From: Phycisphaerales bacterium
Lineage (GTDB): Bacteria; Planctomycetota; Phycisphaerae; Sedimentisphaerales; Anaerohalosphaeraceae
Assembly: GCA_011055475.1 (NCBI GenBank)
Contig: DSDH01000294.1
Span: forward strand, 1 to 23,475
Direction of reading: 5' to 3'
DNA: 23,475 nucleotides
This document shows, piece by piece, positions 1 through 8,316 of the stretch. Position numbers and translations under genes: made by a program. How positions within the stretch are numbered: position 1 is the stretch's first letter; every line of letters begins with the position of its first letter. Under the pieces are notes generated by a model. It saw nothing but the letters and a program-made list of their open reading frames with translations. It was not told the DNA's origin and ran no database searches.

Positions 1-36
1 ACCCCGCACGGCCCGATACGGCGTCGAATATGCAAT

Positions 37-42
37 ATTATA
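37..42 (-). promoter_or_regulatory. Possible -10 element (TATAAT) reading off the left edge
   Basis: A perfect TATAAT hexamer lies on the minus strand in an AT-rich patch of otherwise GC-rich DNA, downstream of the pilT stop codon. No good -35 is visible 16-18 bases upstream. If real, it would drive a minus-strand gene beyond the left edge. The region 1-118 otherwise holds no gene I can support. Confidence 0.3.
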
Positions 43-118
43 CATCATCTGCACGACTCAGCCGTTCTTGCCTGTGCCGCCTAAGGTCGGCCCTTGAATC
101 CATTTTTTCAACGGACTG

Positions 119-1273
119 CTAGCTGAGGTCCACGTCGGCGTCGCCCTTCATGGCGTCGATGAAGCTGTTCAGGTCGTTGGCCCATTTCTGGGCCTCGAGC
201 AGTTCGATCTTGCCGACCTTGACCAGCCGCGCCAGGTGCCGCTCCAGCGTGACCATCTTCTCGCTGACCTGGTTGCGGGTCTTGGTCTGCATGATCGAGT
301 AGATCTGTTCGACCTTGCCCTTGCGGATGAGGTTGGCGACGGCGTAGTTGCTGTTGAGGATCTCCATGGCGACGATACGGCCCTGGCCATCCTTGCGGGG
401 GATGAGCTTCTGGCTGATCACGTAGGCCAGACCCAGCGAGAGCTGGTTGCGGACCTCATCCTGTCGGCCGGGCGGGAAGAAGTCCAGGATGCGGGTGATC
501 GTGCCCACCGCGTCCCGCGTGTGCAGCGTCGAGAAGACCAGGTGGCCCGTTTCGGCGGCGGTCAGGGTCAGCGAGACGGTCTCGCTGTCGCGCATCTCGC
601 CGACGAAGATCACATCCGGGTCCTCGCGCATCATGGCCCGCAGGCCGTCCTGGAACGTCTTGACGTCGCGGCCGACCTCGCGCTGCGAGATCATGCTGTT
701 TTTCTGCTTGAAGAGGTACTCGATGGGGTCCTCGAGCGTGATGATCCGGCAGGCCCGGTCCTCGTTGATCCGCTCGATCAGCGAGGCGATGGTCGTGCTC
801 TTGCCGGCCCCGGTGATGCCGGCGAAGATCACCAGGCCGTGCGTGCGGCGCACGATGTCCTTCCACACGTCGTTGGCGAATCCGATGTTCTGGGGCTTGG
901 GGATGTCCATGCCCAGGGCGCGGATGGCGCCGACCAGGCCGTCGTTGTCGCGAAAGATGTTGATGCGGAACTGCAGCGAGCCGAACGGATAGGAGCAGTC
1001 CAGGTCGTTGCCGGCCTCGACCTGCTGGATCTCCCCTTCGGTCAGCAGGGAATACAGCAGGCCCCGCGCCAGGTCGGGCGTGACGGCCTCGCCCTTGAGG
1101 CGGACCAGATCGCCGTCGATGCGATAGGCCGGCGTGGTGCCGATCTTGATGTGCAGGTCGCTGACCCGCAGGGCCCCCTGGCGCTCGAAATAGGCCAGCA
1201 TGTCGGTCATGCTGAGCTTGACCCCGTTGCCCGTGGGGTAAATCTTGTCGTCCGGCGAGTACTTGGTCGTCAT
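119..1273 (-). CDS. pilT: Type IV pilus retraction ATPase PilT
   Basis: This is a 384-residue secretion-superfamily ATPase of the PilT group, which in known systems powers depolymerisation of type IV pili (twitching motility) as a cytoplasmic hexamer. The N-terminal PAS-like region is followed by a RecA-like core with Walker A GITGAGKST (152-160), Asp box ITLEDPIEY (178-186), Walker B VIFVGEMRD (221-229) and His box STLHT (248-252). The segment AVANLIRKGK (311-320) matches the PilT AIRNLIRE-type motif, which favours PilT over PilB or PilU. Length is slightly above the usual 345-370 residues because of a short C-terminal extension. The ATG is preceded by GGGAGG at a normal distance (1279-1284), which fixes the start. 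No other pilus gene is in the window, so the pilus itself cannot be confirmed here. Confidence 0.93.
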   Translation of the reverse strand: MTTKYSPDDKIYPTGNGVKLSMTDMLAYFERQGALRVSDLHIKIGTTPAYRIDGDLVRLKGEAVTPDLARGLLYSLLTEGEIQQVEAGNDLDCSYPFGSLQFRINIFRDNDGLVGAIRALGMDIPKPQNIGFANDVWKDIVRRTHGLVIFAGITGAGKSTTIASLIERINEDRACRIITLEDPIEYLFKQKNSMISQREVGRDVKTFQDGLRAMMREDPDVIFVGEMRDSETVSLTLTAAETGHLVFSTLHTRDAVGTITRILDFFPPGRQDEVRNQLSLGLAYVISQKLIPRKDGQGRIVAMEILNSNYAVANLIRKGKVEQIYSIMQTKTRNQVSEKMVTLERHLARLVKVGKIELLEAQKWANDLNSFIDAMKGDADVDLS

Positions 1274-1308
1274 ACGAGCCTCCCATCCGCCACCCGGCGG
1301 CCGCTTAA

Positions 1309-1314
1309 AGTATA
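1309..1314 (-). promoter_or_regulatory. Candidate -10 element for pilT
   Basis: TATACT lies on the minus strand 36 bases upstream of the pilT ATG. It matches the -10 hexamers found in front of bTHX, the sulfatase and the second M2 peptidase. The expected -35 position is GC-rich and poor: TTGTCG is present but only 14 bases away. I regard this as a plausible but unproven promoter. Confidence 0.4.
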
Positions 1315-1349
1315 CCGCGCGCGGGCCGACAAGGGAAGCGATCCGCGAT

Positions 1350-1859
1350 TCAGTCGCGGCGCCATTGCTGTTCTTCCAGCCGGTCCCGCCGTCCGCGCCG
1401 GTAGGCCTCCTCCAGGCGTGCGAGGCTGGGGATCATGGAAACGAGGACCAGGCAGGCCACTCCGCCCAAGGGCAGGAACAGGGCCGGTGAGCCGCCCACG
1501 AGCAACCCGACGCCCATGAGCACGCCGCCCCCTTCGGCGATGGAGGCAACGAGGGTGGCGAGGGGGAAGTACCGGACAAGGGCGGCCTCTAAGCTCTCGC
1601 TCTTTCCCAATAGGGAGGGCAGGCGCGTGCGGACCGCCGCCGCGGCCACGAGGGCCACGGCGATCATGATGGCCCCGACGACGGCCAACGTGGTCAGACC
1701 GAGCGGATCGATGGGGTTGATGTGTCCCGTCCGCTGCACAACCAGGGCGACGATCAAAAACAGCACCAGGCCGGCCAGGATGCAGGACAGGATCAACTGC
1801 ATCACCCTGATCCGGGGGCGGACGGAGGATTCATCGGTTGTCGGGAGGCGGTCGTCCAT
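1350..1859 (-). CDS. Hypothetical four-TM membrane protein
   Basis: This is a 169-residue integral membrane protein that I do not assign to a named family. After a short charged N-terminus (MDDRLP...) there are four hydrophobic segments, roughly at residues 21-42, 52-77, 98-122 and 124-142. A strongly charged arginine- and glutamate-rich tail follows (EEAYRRGRRDRLEEQQWRRD), likely cytoplasmic. I chose the ATG at 1859 because AGGAAAGGA precedes it; the frame stays open 12 codons further upstream. It follows the TauE/SafE gene by 67 bases across a strong GC hairpin, so it may be co-transcribed or attenuated. Nothing in the sequence shows its function. Confidence 0.75.
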   Translation of the reverse strand: MDDRLPTTDESSVRPRIRVMQLILSCILAGLVLFLIVALVVQRTGHINPIDPLGLTTLAVVGAIMIAVALVAAAAVRTRLPSLLGKSESLEAALVRYFPLATLVASIAEGGGVLMGVGLLVGGSPALFLPLGGVACLVLVSMIPSLARLEEAYRRGRRDRLEEQQWRRD

Positions 1860-1899
1860 GGTCGGACATCCTTTCCTGGGTACTCCACGGGTCATGCCA

Positions 1900-1926
1900 G
1901 GCCCGGCCGCTTGCAGGAGCCGGGCC
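1900..1926 (-). terminator. GC-rich hairpin directly after the TauE/SafE stop
   Basis: GGCCCGGC and GCCGGGCC form a perfect 8-bp stem with an 11-base loop, abutting the TauE/SafE stop codon. No U-tract follows on the minus strand, so it is not a textbook intrinsic terminator. It may act as a 3'-end stabiliser or a partial terminator before the downstream four-TM gene. Confidence 0.4.
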
Positions 1927-2694
1927 TTAGAACAGCAGTCTCAGCGCCGCGGCGGCGGTCAGGAGCATAATCAGCACGGTGAAGGCCTTTTGCGGTATCT
2001 TCTTCAGGGCGATCACGCCCAGCAGGGCGCCGAGGGGCACGAACACGAACAGGCACACATCCAGGGCCAGCGACGCGGCCGTGATGTTGCCCAACGCCAC
2101 GTGCAGCGGCACCTTGGTCCAGTTGACGAAGAAGAAAAACCACGCAGCGGTGCCGACGAACTGCGTCTTGGGCAGGCGCATCGCCAGCAGGTACAGGATC
2201 ATCACCGGCCCGGCGGCGTTGGCCATCATCGTCGTCAGGCCCGCCGTGAAACCCATCGCCGCGGCGAACGCCCAATGCTGCGGCACGTGGATCTGCTCCT
2301 GAGCCCGATTTTTGACGTCTTCCCAGGCCCGCAGGCCCAGCATCGCCAGCACGATCAGGCCCATCAGCCGGGCCAGGTACGCATCGTTGATCCTGCCCAT
2401 CAGGACGGCGCCGGCGCCGATGCCCGCCAGGGCCCAGGGCATGAGCCGCCCGATGTGCCGCCAGCGGACGTTATGACGATGGTAGATGACGGCGAACACA
2501 TCGGCGAAGATCAGGATCGGCAAGAGCAGGCCGACCGAGAGCTTTGCCTGGTCGCGCATGGCGATGGCCATCAGGGGCACGACAAGAATGCCGAAACCCG
2601 GGATGCCCGTCTTGGCGATACCCACGAGCACGGCGCACAGGGCCAGCAGGCCCCACTGCCAGCCGACCAGATCAAACGACGAAAAATCAAACAC
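1927..2694 (-). CDS. TauE/SafE family sulfite/anion exporter permease
   Basis: This 255-residue polytopic membrane protein belongs to the TauE/SafE (DUF81) family, whose members export sulfite, sulfoacetate or related organic anions. The repeat signature is visible: GIAKTGIPGFG near residue 25 and the second-half counterpart around NAAGPVMILYLLAMRLPK. There are about eight hydrophobic segments and the length is normal. The likely start is GTG at 2694, with AAGG about ten bases upstream; an ATG at 2710 is out of frame. It lies 62 bases after the OPT transporter gene on the same strand. A link to sulfate freed by the nearby sulfatase is tempting, but the substrate cannot be read from the sequence. 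Confidence 0.85.
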   Translation of the reverse strand: MFDFSSFDLVGWQWGLLALCAVLVGIAKTGIPGFGILVVPLMAIAMRDQAKLSVGLLLPILIFADVFAVIYHRHNVRWRHIGRLMPWALAGIGAGAVLMGRINDAYLARLMGLIVLAMLGLRAWEDVKNRAQEQIHVPQHWAFAAAMGFTAGLTTMMANAAGPVMILYLLAMRLPKTQFVGTAAWFFFFVNWTKVPLHVALGNITAASLALDVCLFVFVPLGALLGVIALKKIPQKAFTVLIMLLTAAAALRLLF

Positions 2695-2729
2695 GATGTC
2701 GAGCCTTCATGGTAGTGCCCTGTGCATTC

Positions 2730-2746
2730 CGCACCGACGAGGTGCG
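2730..2746 (-). other. Hairpin between the OPT and TauE/SafE genes
   Basis: CGCACC and GGTGCG form a 6-bp stem around a five-base loop just after the OPT stop codon, with no U-run. It could be a weak transcript-end structure within the operon. Confidence 0.3.
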
Positions 2747-2756
2747 CGGTTCCGGA

Positions 2757-4736
2757 TCAATCGGTGCGTCGGCCGCGAGCGGTGAAGTACAGCCACAGGA
2801 TCACGCCCAGCAGGAGCACCACGCCGAGCGTGCCGCCGTGGACGTTCGTCCAGCCCATCCGCTCGAGGGCGGCCTTGAAGATCGGCAGGTCCTTGTCGAA
2901 TTGCTTGAGGATGACGATCGGGATCGCCAGCAGGATTCCCATCAGGGCCTCGCCGGTGATCAGGCCGCTGGCGAACAGCAGGCCGTTACGGTTGCCCTGC
3001 TCGACTCGCTCGGCGGGCGTGCGGCGGCGTTTGTGGAAGCGCGCGACGGCCCAGTGGATCAGGCCGCCGGCGAAGATCGGCACCGACAGTTCCAGCGGCA
3101 GGTAGAACCCGATCGCCACGGCCAGAACGGGCGTGCGGAAGGGTTTCTTGCGAGCCTCGAGCCACAAATCCAGCACAATGATGCCCACGGCCACGGCCAT
3201 GCCGATGAAGGCGAACGTCCACGGCATGTCGCCGCGGAAAACGCCGCGCGAGACACTGGCCATCAGGTTGGCCTGTACCGCCGTCAGCGCGCCGTCGCCG
3301 GCGCCGGGCGCTCCCTTGAAGCCATAGGCCTTGTGCAGCAGCATCAGTACGGGGGCGATCACAATCGCCCCGGAGAGCGTGCCGATCATCTGCATGACCT
3401 GCTGCTTCCAGGGCGTGGCCCCGACGATGCGGCCGGCCTTGAGGTCCTGCATGTTGTCGCCGGCGATGGCCGCGGCGCAGCAGACCACCGAGCCGATGAT
3501 GATGGCCGCCGCCGGGCCGTTCTTGGCGTCGCGCCCCATGAGGATCACGAGCAACAAGGACGAGACGACGATGGTGGCGATGGTGATCCCGCTGATCGGG
3601 TTGTTGCTCGATCCGACCAGGCCGGCCATGTAGGCGGCCACAGCGCTGAAGAGGAATCCGGCGATGAGCATGACCACGGCCATCGGCAGCGAGATGGAGA
3701 ATTGGCCCACGAACACCTCGTAGACCAGGAACAACGGCACGACCGAGGCGATGATTAGTATGAGAATCCACTTCATGGGCATATCGCGGTCGGTCCGCGG
3801 CAGGGGCCCGGAATCGCCGCCCATGGCGCCGTAGGCCCGCAGGCCGCTGACAATGCCGCTGAGCAAGGAGCGGCGCATCTTGATGATCGTCCACAGGCCG
3901 CCCACCAGCATCGCGCCGACGCCGATGTACCGCGTCTTGGTGGACCAGAGGTTTCCGGCGGCCTCCACGGCGGTCATCGCCTGGCCGGCCATCTCTCCCT
4001 CGGCGTACACGGGCCAGTCGCCCAGCCACGCACACAGGGGAATCGCGATGTACCAGTTGGCCGCTCCGCCCAGGAAGATCAACACGGCGATATTCAGGCC
4101 GACGATGTACCCCACGGACAGCAGGGCCGGGCTGAGGTTCGTGCCGCCGTAGACGAGCTTCCTGCCGAACGCCCGGGCGCCCTCCAGCACCTCGGGCCAC
4201 AGGCCGATGCCCTTGGCGATCAGCTTGAACGCCCCACCGACCAGCGCGGCGATCCCGATGATCCACACGCCGCGTCCGCCCTGCTGGCCGGTCTCCAGGA
4301 CCTCGGCCGTCGCGATGCCCTCGGGAAACTGTAAGGGGTCCTCCACGATCAGCGCCCGTCGCAGCGGGATCGTGAACAGCACCCCCAAGAGCCCGCCGAA
4401 GGCCGCGATGATCGTAATCCACCAGAAGTTCGTCCCGCCGAACCCATCCCAGAAGCCCAGAATGACCAGTGCCGGCAGGGTGAAGATGACCCCCGCCGCC
4501 AGCGACTCCCCGGCCGAGGCGGCCGTCTGCACGATGTTGTTCTCGAGGATCGTACTTCGCCGAAACAGCCGCAGGACGCCCATCGAGACGACCGCCGCCG
4601 GGATCGACGCCGAGACCGTCATGCCGGCGAACAGGCCCAGGTAGGCGTTGGCCGCGGCCAGGATCATCGACAGCAGCACGCCCAGGATGACCGCTTTGAT
4701 GGTGATTTCCGCCAGTGGTGTTTCCCGTTGCTCCAT
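2757..4736 (-). CDS. OPT family oligopeptide transporter
   Basis: This 659-residue polytopic inner-membrane protein belongs to the OPT superfamily (oligopeptide / yellow-stripe-like), which imports small peptides or metal chelates, probably by proton symport. The N-terminus (EITIKAVILGVLLSMILAAANAYLGLFAGMTVSASIPAAV, residues 10-49, seen as separate short blocks of the family signature) is typical of bacterial members. So are the ENNIVQTAASAGESLAAG segment, the central GDNMQDLKAG loop and a C-terminal GEALMGILLAIP block. Length matches the 620-680 usual for bacteria. GAAAGGGA precedes the ATG. The gene starts only 31 bases after the first M2 peptidase gene ends, which implies co-transcription and suggests that it imports products of those peptidases. 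Peptide versus metal-chelate specificity is not decided by the sequence. Confidence 0.92.
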   Translation of the reverse strand: MEQRETPLAEITIKAVILGVLLSMILAAANAYLGLFAGMTVSASIPAAVVSMGVLRLFRRSTILENNIVQTAASAGESLAAGVIFTLPALVILGFWDGFGGTNFWWITIIAAFGGLLGVLFTIPLRRALIVEDPLQFPEGIATAEVLETGQQGGRGVWIIGIAALVGGAFKLIAKGIGLWPEVLEGARAFGRKLVYGGTNLSPALLSVGYIVGLNIAVLIFLGGAANWYIAIPLCAWLGDWPVYAEGEMAGQAMTAVEAAGNLWSTKTRYIGVGAMLVGGLWTIIKMRRSLLSGIVSGLRAYGAMGGDSGPLPRTDRDMPMKWILILIIASVVPLFLVYEVFVGQFSISLPMAVVMLIAGFLFSAVAAYMAGLVGSSNNPISGITIATIVVSSLLLVILMGRDAKNGPAAAIIIGSVVCCAAAIAGDNMQDLKAGRIVGATPWKQQVMQMIGTLSGAIVIAPVLMLLHKAYGFKGAPGAGDGALTAVQANLMASVSRGVFRGDMPWTFAFIGMAVAVGIIVLDLWLEARKKPFRTPVLAVAIGFYLPLELSVPIFAGGLIHWAVARFHKRRRTPAERVEQGNRNGLLFASGLITGEALMGILLAIPIVILKQFDKDLPIFKAALERMGWTNVHGGTLGVVLLLGVILWLYFTARGRRTD

Positions 4737-4767
4737 GGTCCCTTTCCCGTGTCTGCGTGTCGAGGGT

Positions 4768-6441
4768 TCAGCGGATGAACTGCCGGGCGAAATGGTCCGC
4801 GGTCAGGTCGTGACCGGTGGATCGGCGGATCATCTCGTCCCAGCGATAGCCGGCGGCCGGGCCGAACACCGCATCCCGGAAGTATCGCCCGATGCGTTTG
4901 TCGTTGGTGTAGCTGATGTCCTGGTCCGAGGCCTCGCCGAGGACGTTGGCGACGAGGTGTGCGTGCCACTGCGAGGCCAGAAGCTCGCCCAGCATGTAGT
5001 TGTGGTAGTAGCACGGCGCGACCGTGAAGTGCAGCTTGGACGCCCAGCCCGCATCCGGTGCGCCTTCGGGCCGATGCACGAGCTGGTACCGCTCGACCAG
5101 GTCCCACCAGAGCGTGTTGAGGTCCTGGTCCGGATCGGCGTAGACGGCCTTTTCGAAATGCCACATCACCAGGGCCCAGCGGGCGAAGAGAATCTGCTGA
5201 AACTCCAGGTATCGCCGCGTGACCTCTTCGAGCTCGGCCTGCTGCGCATGGCTCAGACCCAGCATCGTCTGCATCCACGCGGCATTGCGGCTGAGCCGTC
5301 CGAAGAACATGGCGGCCGCCTCGGTCGTGAAGGCGTGCGCCGGCTCGCGCAGCAGGTACGGCAGGTCCGGATCGTGGTACTTGAAGTACACCGCGTGGCC
5401 CAGCTCGTGCAGCGTCGTCTCCATCCAGCGCTCATCGTTGTTGACGTTGGCCAGGATTCGCACATCGCCGTGGCGGTCGATGTCCTCGGCGAAGGCGTGC
5501 GGGTTCTTGCCGGGCTTGTCGTACAGGTCGCTGCGGGCCAGGATGTCATCCACGGGCAGGCCGACGCCCGCGTAGTAGTCCCGGCACAGTTGCACGACGT
5601 CATGATCGGCGTAATACCGGTCCAGGTCCACCTCGTACACCAGGGGGGTGCGCTGGAAGAACGGGTCGTGGTAGTGCCACGGCCGCAGTTGCTCAACGGC
5701 AAGGCCGTAATCGGCGGCGAGAATCCGATCCAGTTCGGCCTTGCGCTCGGCGAAGGGCCCGCGGGTCAGGGCGTCCAGCTCGGCGAACACGCGGTCCACC
5801 TCCGAGACATCCTGCTCGCCCGTGGTCAGGACATACGTATGGTAGTTGTCGAACCCGATCGCCCGCACCGCCCGGTTGCGCATCCGCACCAGGCGCCGGT
5901 AGTCCTCGACGATGGCGTTGCCCACCTGTTTGCTGGCCCGCCACGCCTTCTGCCGCAACGGCGTATGGCCCTCGGTGGTCATGATCCGGTAGATATCGCT
6001 CATGGTCACCGGCTCGCCGTCGATCGTGCCGCGGAAATTGTTGTACCGCTCGGTGATGGACGTGCTCAGCTCGATGATCTGCTTGAGCAAGTCGGGGTCC
6101 ATGCGGCTGTCGAGGTAGGCCAGATAGAGCTTGTCGAGCTGCCGCCGGAGGAGCGGATCACGGACGCGGCCCGACTCCTTCAGCCGCTTCAAGAGGACGA
6201 AGTCGTCGCGATTCGTGTAGATCTCGTGCAGACGCAGTCGTAACTGCTTGAGCTTGTCGAAATCGGCCTTGTCGCCGCTGACCTCGGCGGCGTACATCGT
6301 GCGGTTGGTCTCGGCCCGCAACGGGTCGACCACGGCCACGTGGCGGTCGATGAACGCCTGCAACTGCCGCTCCTGCGGCGTCTGGCAGCCGGCCAGGATC
6401 AGCGCGACCAGCAGTCCGAGGGTCCCTTGCCAGATTCGCAT
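4768..6441 (-). CDS. M2-family (ACE-like) zinc peptidase lipoprotein, copy 1
   Basis: This 557-residue protein belongs to peptidase family M2, the angiotensin-converting-enzyme type of dipeptidyl carboxypeptidase. A lipoprotein signal (hydrophobic residues 8-16, lipobox LAGC with Cys19) predicts membrane anchoring outside the cytoplasm. The zinc site is HELGH at 345-349, with the third ligand Glu374 in TTEAAAMFF, 29 residues after the first His as expected for M2 (28 in human ACE). The C-terminal block APCYYHNYMLGELLASQ (475-491) corresponds to the substrate-binding helix region of ACE. It is full length. It lies 45 bases downstream of a close paralogue and 31 bases upstream of the OPT transporter gene. 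Peptide hydrolysis feeding OPT import is an inference from this layout. Confidence 0.9.
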   Translation of the reverse strand: MRIWQGTLGLLVALILAGCQTPQERQLQAFIDRHVAVVDPLRAETNRTMYAAEVSGDKADFDKLKQLRLRLHEIYTNRDDFVLLKRLKESGRVRDPLLRRQLDKLYLAYLDSRMDPDLLKQIIELSTSITERYNNFRGTIDGEPVTMSDIYRIMTTEGHTPLRQKAWRASKQVGNAIVEDYRRLVRMRNRAVRAIGFDNYHTYVLTTGEQDVSEVDRVFAELDALTRGPFAERKAELDRILAADYGLAVEQLRPWHYHDPFFQRTPLVYEVDLDRYYADHDVVQLCRDYYAGVGLPVDDILARSDLYDKPGKNPHAFAEDIDRHGDVRILANVNNDERWMETTLHELGHAVYFKYHDPDLPYLLREPAHAFTTEAAAMFFGRLSRNAAWMQTMLGLSHAQQAELEEVTRRYLEFQQILFARWALVMWHFEKAVYADPDQDLNTLWWDLVERYQLVHRPEGAPDAGWASKLHFTVAPCYYHNYMLGELLASQWHAHLVANVLGEASDQDISYTNDKRIGRYFRDAVFGPAAGYRWDEMIRRSTGHDLTADHFARQFIR

Positions 6442-6486
6442 CGCCTTCTCCCACTACGATCCCAAGGCCCTGTGGCGGACCGGCAC

Positions 6487-8172
6487 TCAGTCGACGAACT
6501 GCTGCGCGAAATACCGCGCGCTCAGGGGCTCGCCCGTGGCGCGGCGGATCATCTCGTTCCACGGATACAGATTGCCCGGCCCAAACACGTGCTTTCGGAG
6601 GTAGCTCCCGACGGCCCGCTCGCCCACGTAGCTGACGCCGGCCCCCGACGGCTGCTTCAGGACATCGCCGACGAGCCGGTGATGCAGTTGCGAGGCGAAC
6701 AGCTCGCCGAGCAGGTAATTATGGTAGTAGCAGGGGCTGCTGGCAATATGAATCTTGGCCGCCCAGTCCGGCGCCTCGCGGCCATCGGGCCGGTGCACCC
6801 GCTGATACCGCTCGACCAGGTCCCACCAGAGCGTGTTCAGGTCCTGATCGGGATCGGCATAAAGCCGCTTCTCGAATTGGAACATCACCATGGCCCACCG
6901 CGCGAAGATGAGCTGCTTGGCCCGGGCGTACCGCGCGGCCACCGGCGCGATCGCCGCGCGATCGGCCTCGTCCAGGTCCAGCATCGTCTGCATCCAGTCG
7001 GGGTTTCGACTCAGCCGTCCGAAGAACATCGCGATGCCCTCGGTGGTGAACGCATGCGTGGGACCGCGCAAGAGGTAGGGCATCTCCGGGTCGTAGTACT
7101 TGTCGTAGACCGCGTGGCCCAATTCGTGAAGTGTCGTCTCCATCCACTGCTCGTTGTCCGCCAGGTTGCACAGAATCCGCACGTCGCCTTCGCGGTCGAT
7201 ATCCGTGCAGAAGGCGTGCGGGTTCTTGCCCGGCCGCTCGAACAGGTCGCTGCGGGCCAGGATATCGCTCACGTCCAACCCGATCGAGGCGTAGAACCGC
7301 TGCGCCAGTTGGGCGATATCCCTGCCCTCGTAGTACCGGTCCAGGTCCAGGTCGTAGACCAGCGGCGTTTCCTGAAAGAACGGATCGTGATAGTGCCAGG
7401 GCCGAAGCGCCTCGACGGTCACGCCCGCGTCGGCGGCCAGCCGCGCATCCAGCTCGGCCTTGAGCGTGGCGAAGGGCTCGGCCGTCAGCCGATCCAGCTC
7501 ATCGAACAGGGCCGCGACCTCGGCGACCGGCTGCTCGCCCAACTCCAGGGTCATCGTGTGGAAGTTCTCGAAGCCCACGCTCCGCGCCGCCTGGTTACGC
7601 AGGTGGGCCAGCTTGCGGATATCGGCGGCGATGGCCGGCGCGACCTGCTTGCTGGCCTGCCAGGCCTTTCGCCGCAGGGCCGAATCGCGACTGGTCTTGA
7701 GGATCTTCTTGATGTCGTTCTCGGTCACCTCCTCACCGTCGATCCGGCCGCGGAAGGTGCTGAACGTCTGCTCGATCTGCGTGGACAGCTCCACGATGGA
7801 CTTCATCAGCTCCGGATCGATCTGGTTGGCCAGGTACGCCCGGTACAGGTCATCGAATTGCCGGGCCAGGCGCGGTTCGCGGACCTGGTCGGAGGCCTTG
7901 AGGTCCTTGAGCCGCTCGAACGCCTCGGCGTCCCTGTACACCTCGTGGAGCTCCAGTTGCAGTTCGGCCGCCCGCTCATACGCCTCGTCCTTGCCGGTCG
8001 TGGCCGCCTCCCACCAGGCCAGCGCCGCGGCCTTGTGCAGCGGACGCACCTGCGCCACGTGCTGATCGACGAACTGCTGCATGCGTTGCTCCTCCCGATT
8101 CAGCGATTGCCCGCACCCGGCCGCCAGGACCGACAGAACAACCGCCGACGTGGTAAACACGCTGATTCTCAT
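6487..8172 (-). CDS. M2-family (ACE-like) zinc peptidase lipoprotein, copy 2
   Basis: This 561-residue paralogue of the adjacent peptidase is collinear over its whole length and shares long identical stretches such as DPDQDLNTLWWDLVERYQ. A lipoprotein signal ends in LAAGC (Cys20). The zinc motif HELGH is at 349-353 with the third ligand Glu378, and the catalytic Glu350 is intact. I chose the ATG at 8172 because AAAGGGG lies just upstream and the signal peptide begins there; the frame stays open 36 codons further upstream without a signal peptide. It is the first gene after a recognisable promoter (8251-8280). The two copies have diverged in the N-terminal third, which suggests an old duplication with possible differences in peptide preference. 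Confidence 0.9.
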   Translation of the reverse strand: MRISVFTTSAVVLSVLAAGCGQSLNREEQRMQQFVDQHVAQVRPLHKAAALAWWEAATTGKDEAYERAAELQLELHEVYRDAEAFERLKDLKASDQVREPRLARQFDDLYRAYLANQIDPELMKSIVELSTQIEQTFSTFRGRIDGEEVTENDIKKILKTSRDSALRRKAWQASKQVAPAIAADIRKLAHLRNQAARSVGFENFHTMTLELGEQPVAEVAALFDELDRLTAEPFATLKAELDARLAADAGVTVEALRPWHYHDPFFQETPLVYDLDLDRYYEGRDIAQLAQRFYASIGLDVSDILARSDLFERPGKNPHAFCTDIDREGDVRILCNLADNEQWMETTLHELGHAVYDKYYDPEMPYLLRGPTHAFTTEGIAMFFGRLSRNPDWMQTMLDLDEADRAAIAPVAARYARAKQLIFARWAMVMFQFEKRLYADPDQDLNTLWWDLVERYQRVHRPDGREAPDWAAKIHIASSPCYYHNYLLGELFASQLHHRLVGDVLKQPSGAGVSYVGERAVGSYLRKHVFGPGNLYPWNEMIRRATGEPLSARYFAQQFVD

Positions 8173-8211
8173 GATCGCCCCTTTCCGCAGATTCAACGAT
8201 GCCGTCGGGCC

Positions 8212-8237
8212 GCCCGGCTCGACCGTAGGGGCCGGGC
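8212..8237 (-). other. Leader hairpin ahead of M2 peptidase copy 2
   Basis: GCCCGGC and GCCGGGC form a 7-bp perfect stem with a 12-base loop between the predicted promoter and the ribosome binding site of the second M2 peptidase gene. The stem sequence is nearly the same as in the hairpin at 1900-1926. It may stabilise the long operon mRNA. Confidence 0.35.
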
Positions 8238-8250
8238 TTGACGGCGGGGC

Positions 8251-8280
8251 AGTATACCCGTCGACCCGCCATGGCCGCAA
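8251..8280 (-). promoter_or_regulatory. Promoter for the M2 peptidase / OPT operon
   Basis: On the minus strand, TTGCGG (8275-8280) and TATACT (8251-8256) are separated by 18 bases. This is a sigma70-type arrangement in the only sizeable gap upstream of the M2-M2-OPT run. The predicted leader is about 70 bases. Confidence 0.5.
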
Positions 8281-8316
8281 CCGTTCATCGCGCGGGATGA
8301 TGGGACCGGATCGGGT

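Noticed and set aside
4768..8172. A single ACE-like gene split by a frameshift.
   Set aside because: Each copy has its own signal peptide, complete zinc site and stop codon, so this is a tandem duplication.
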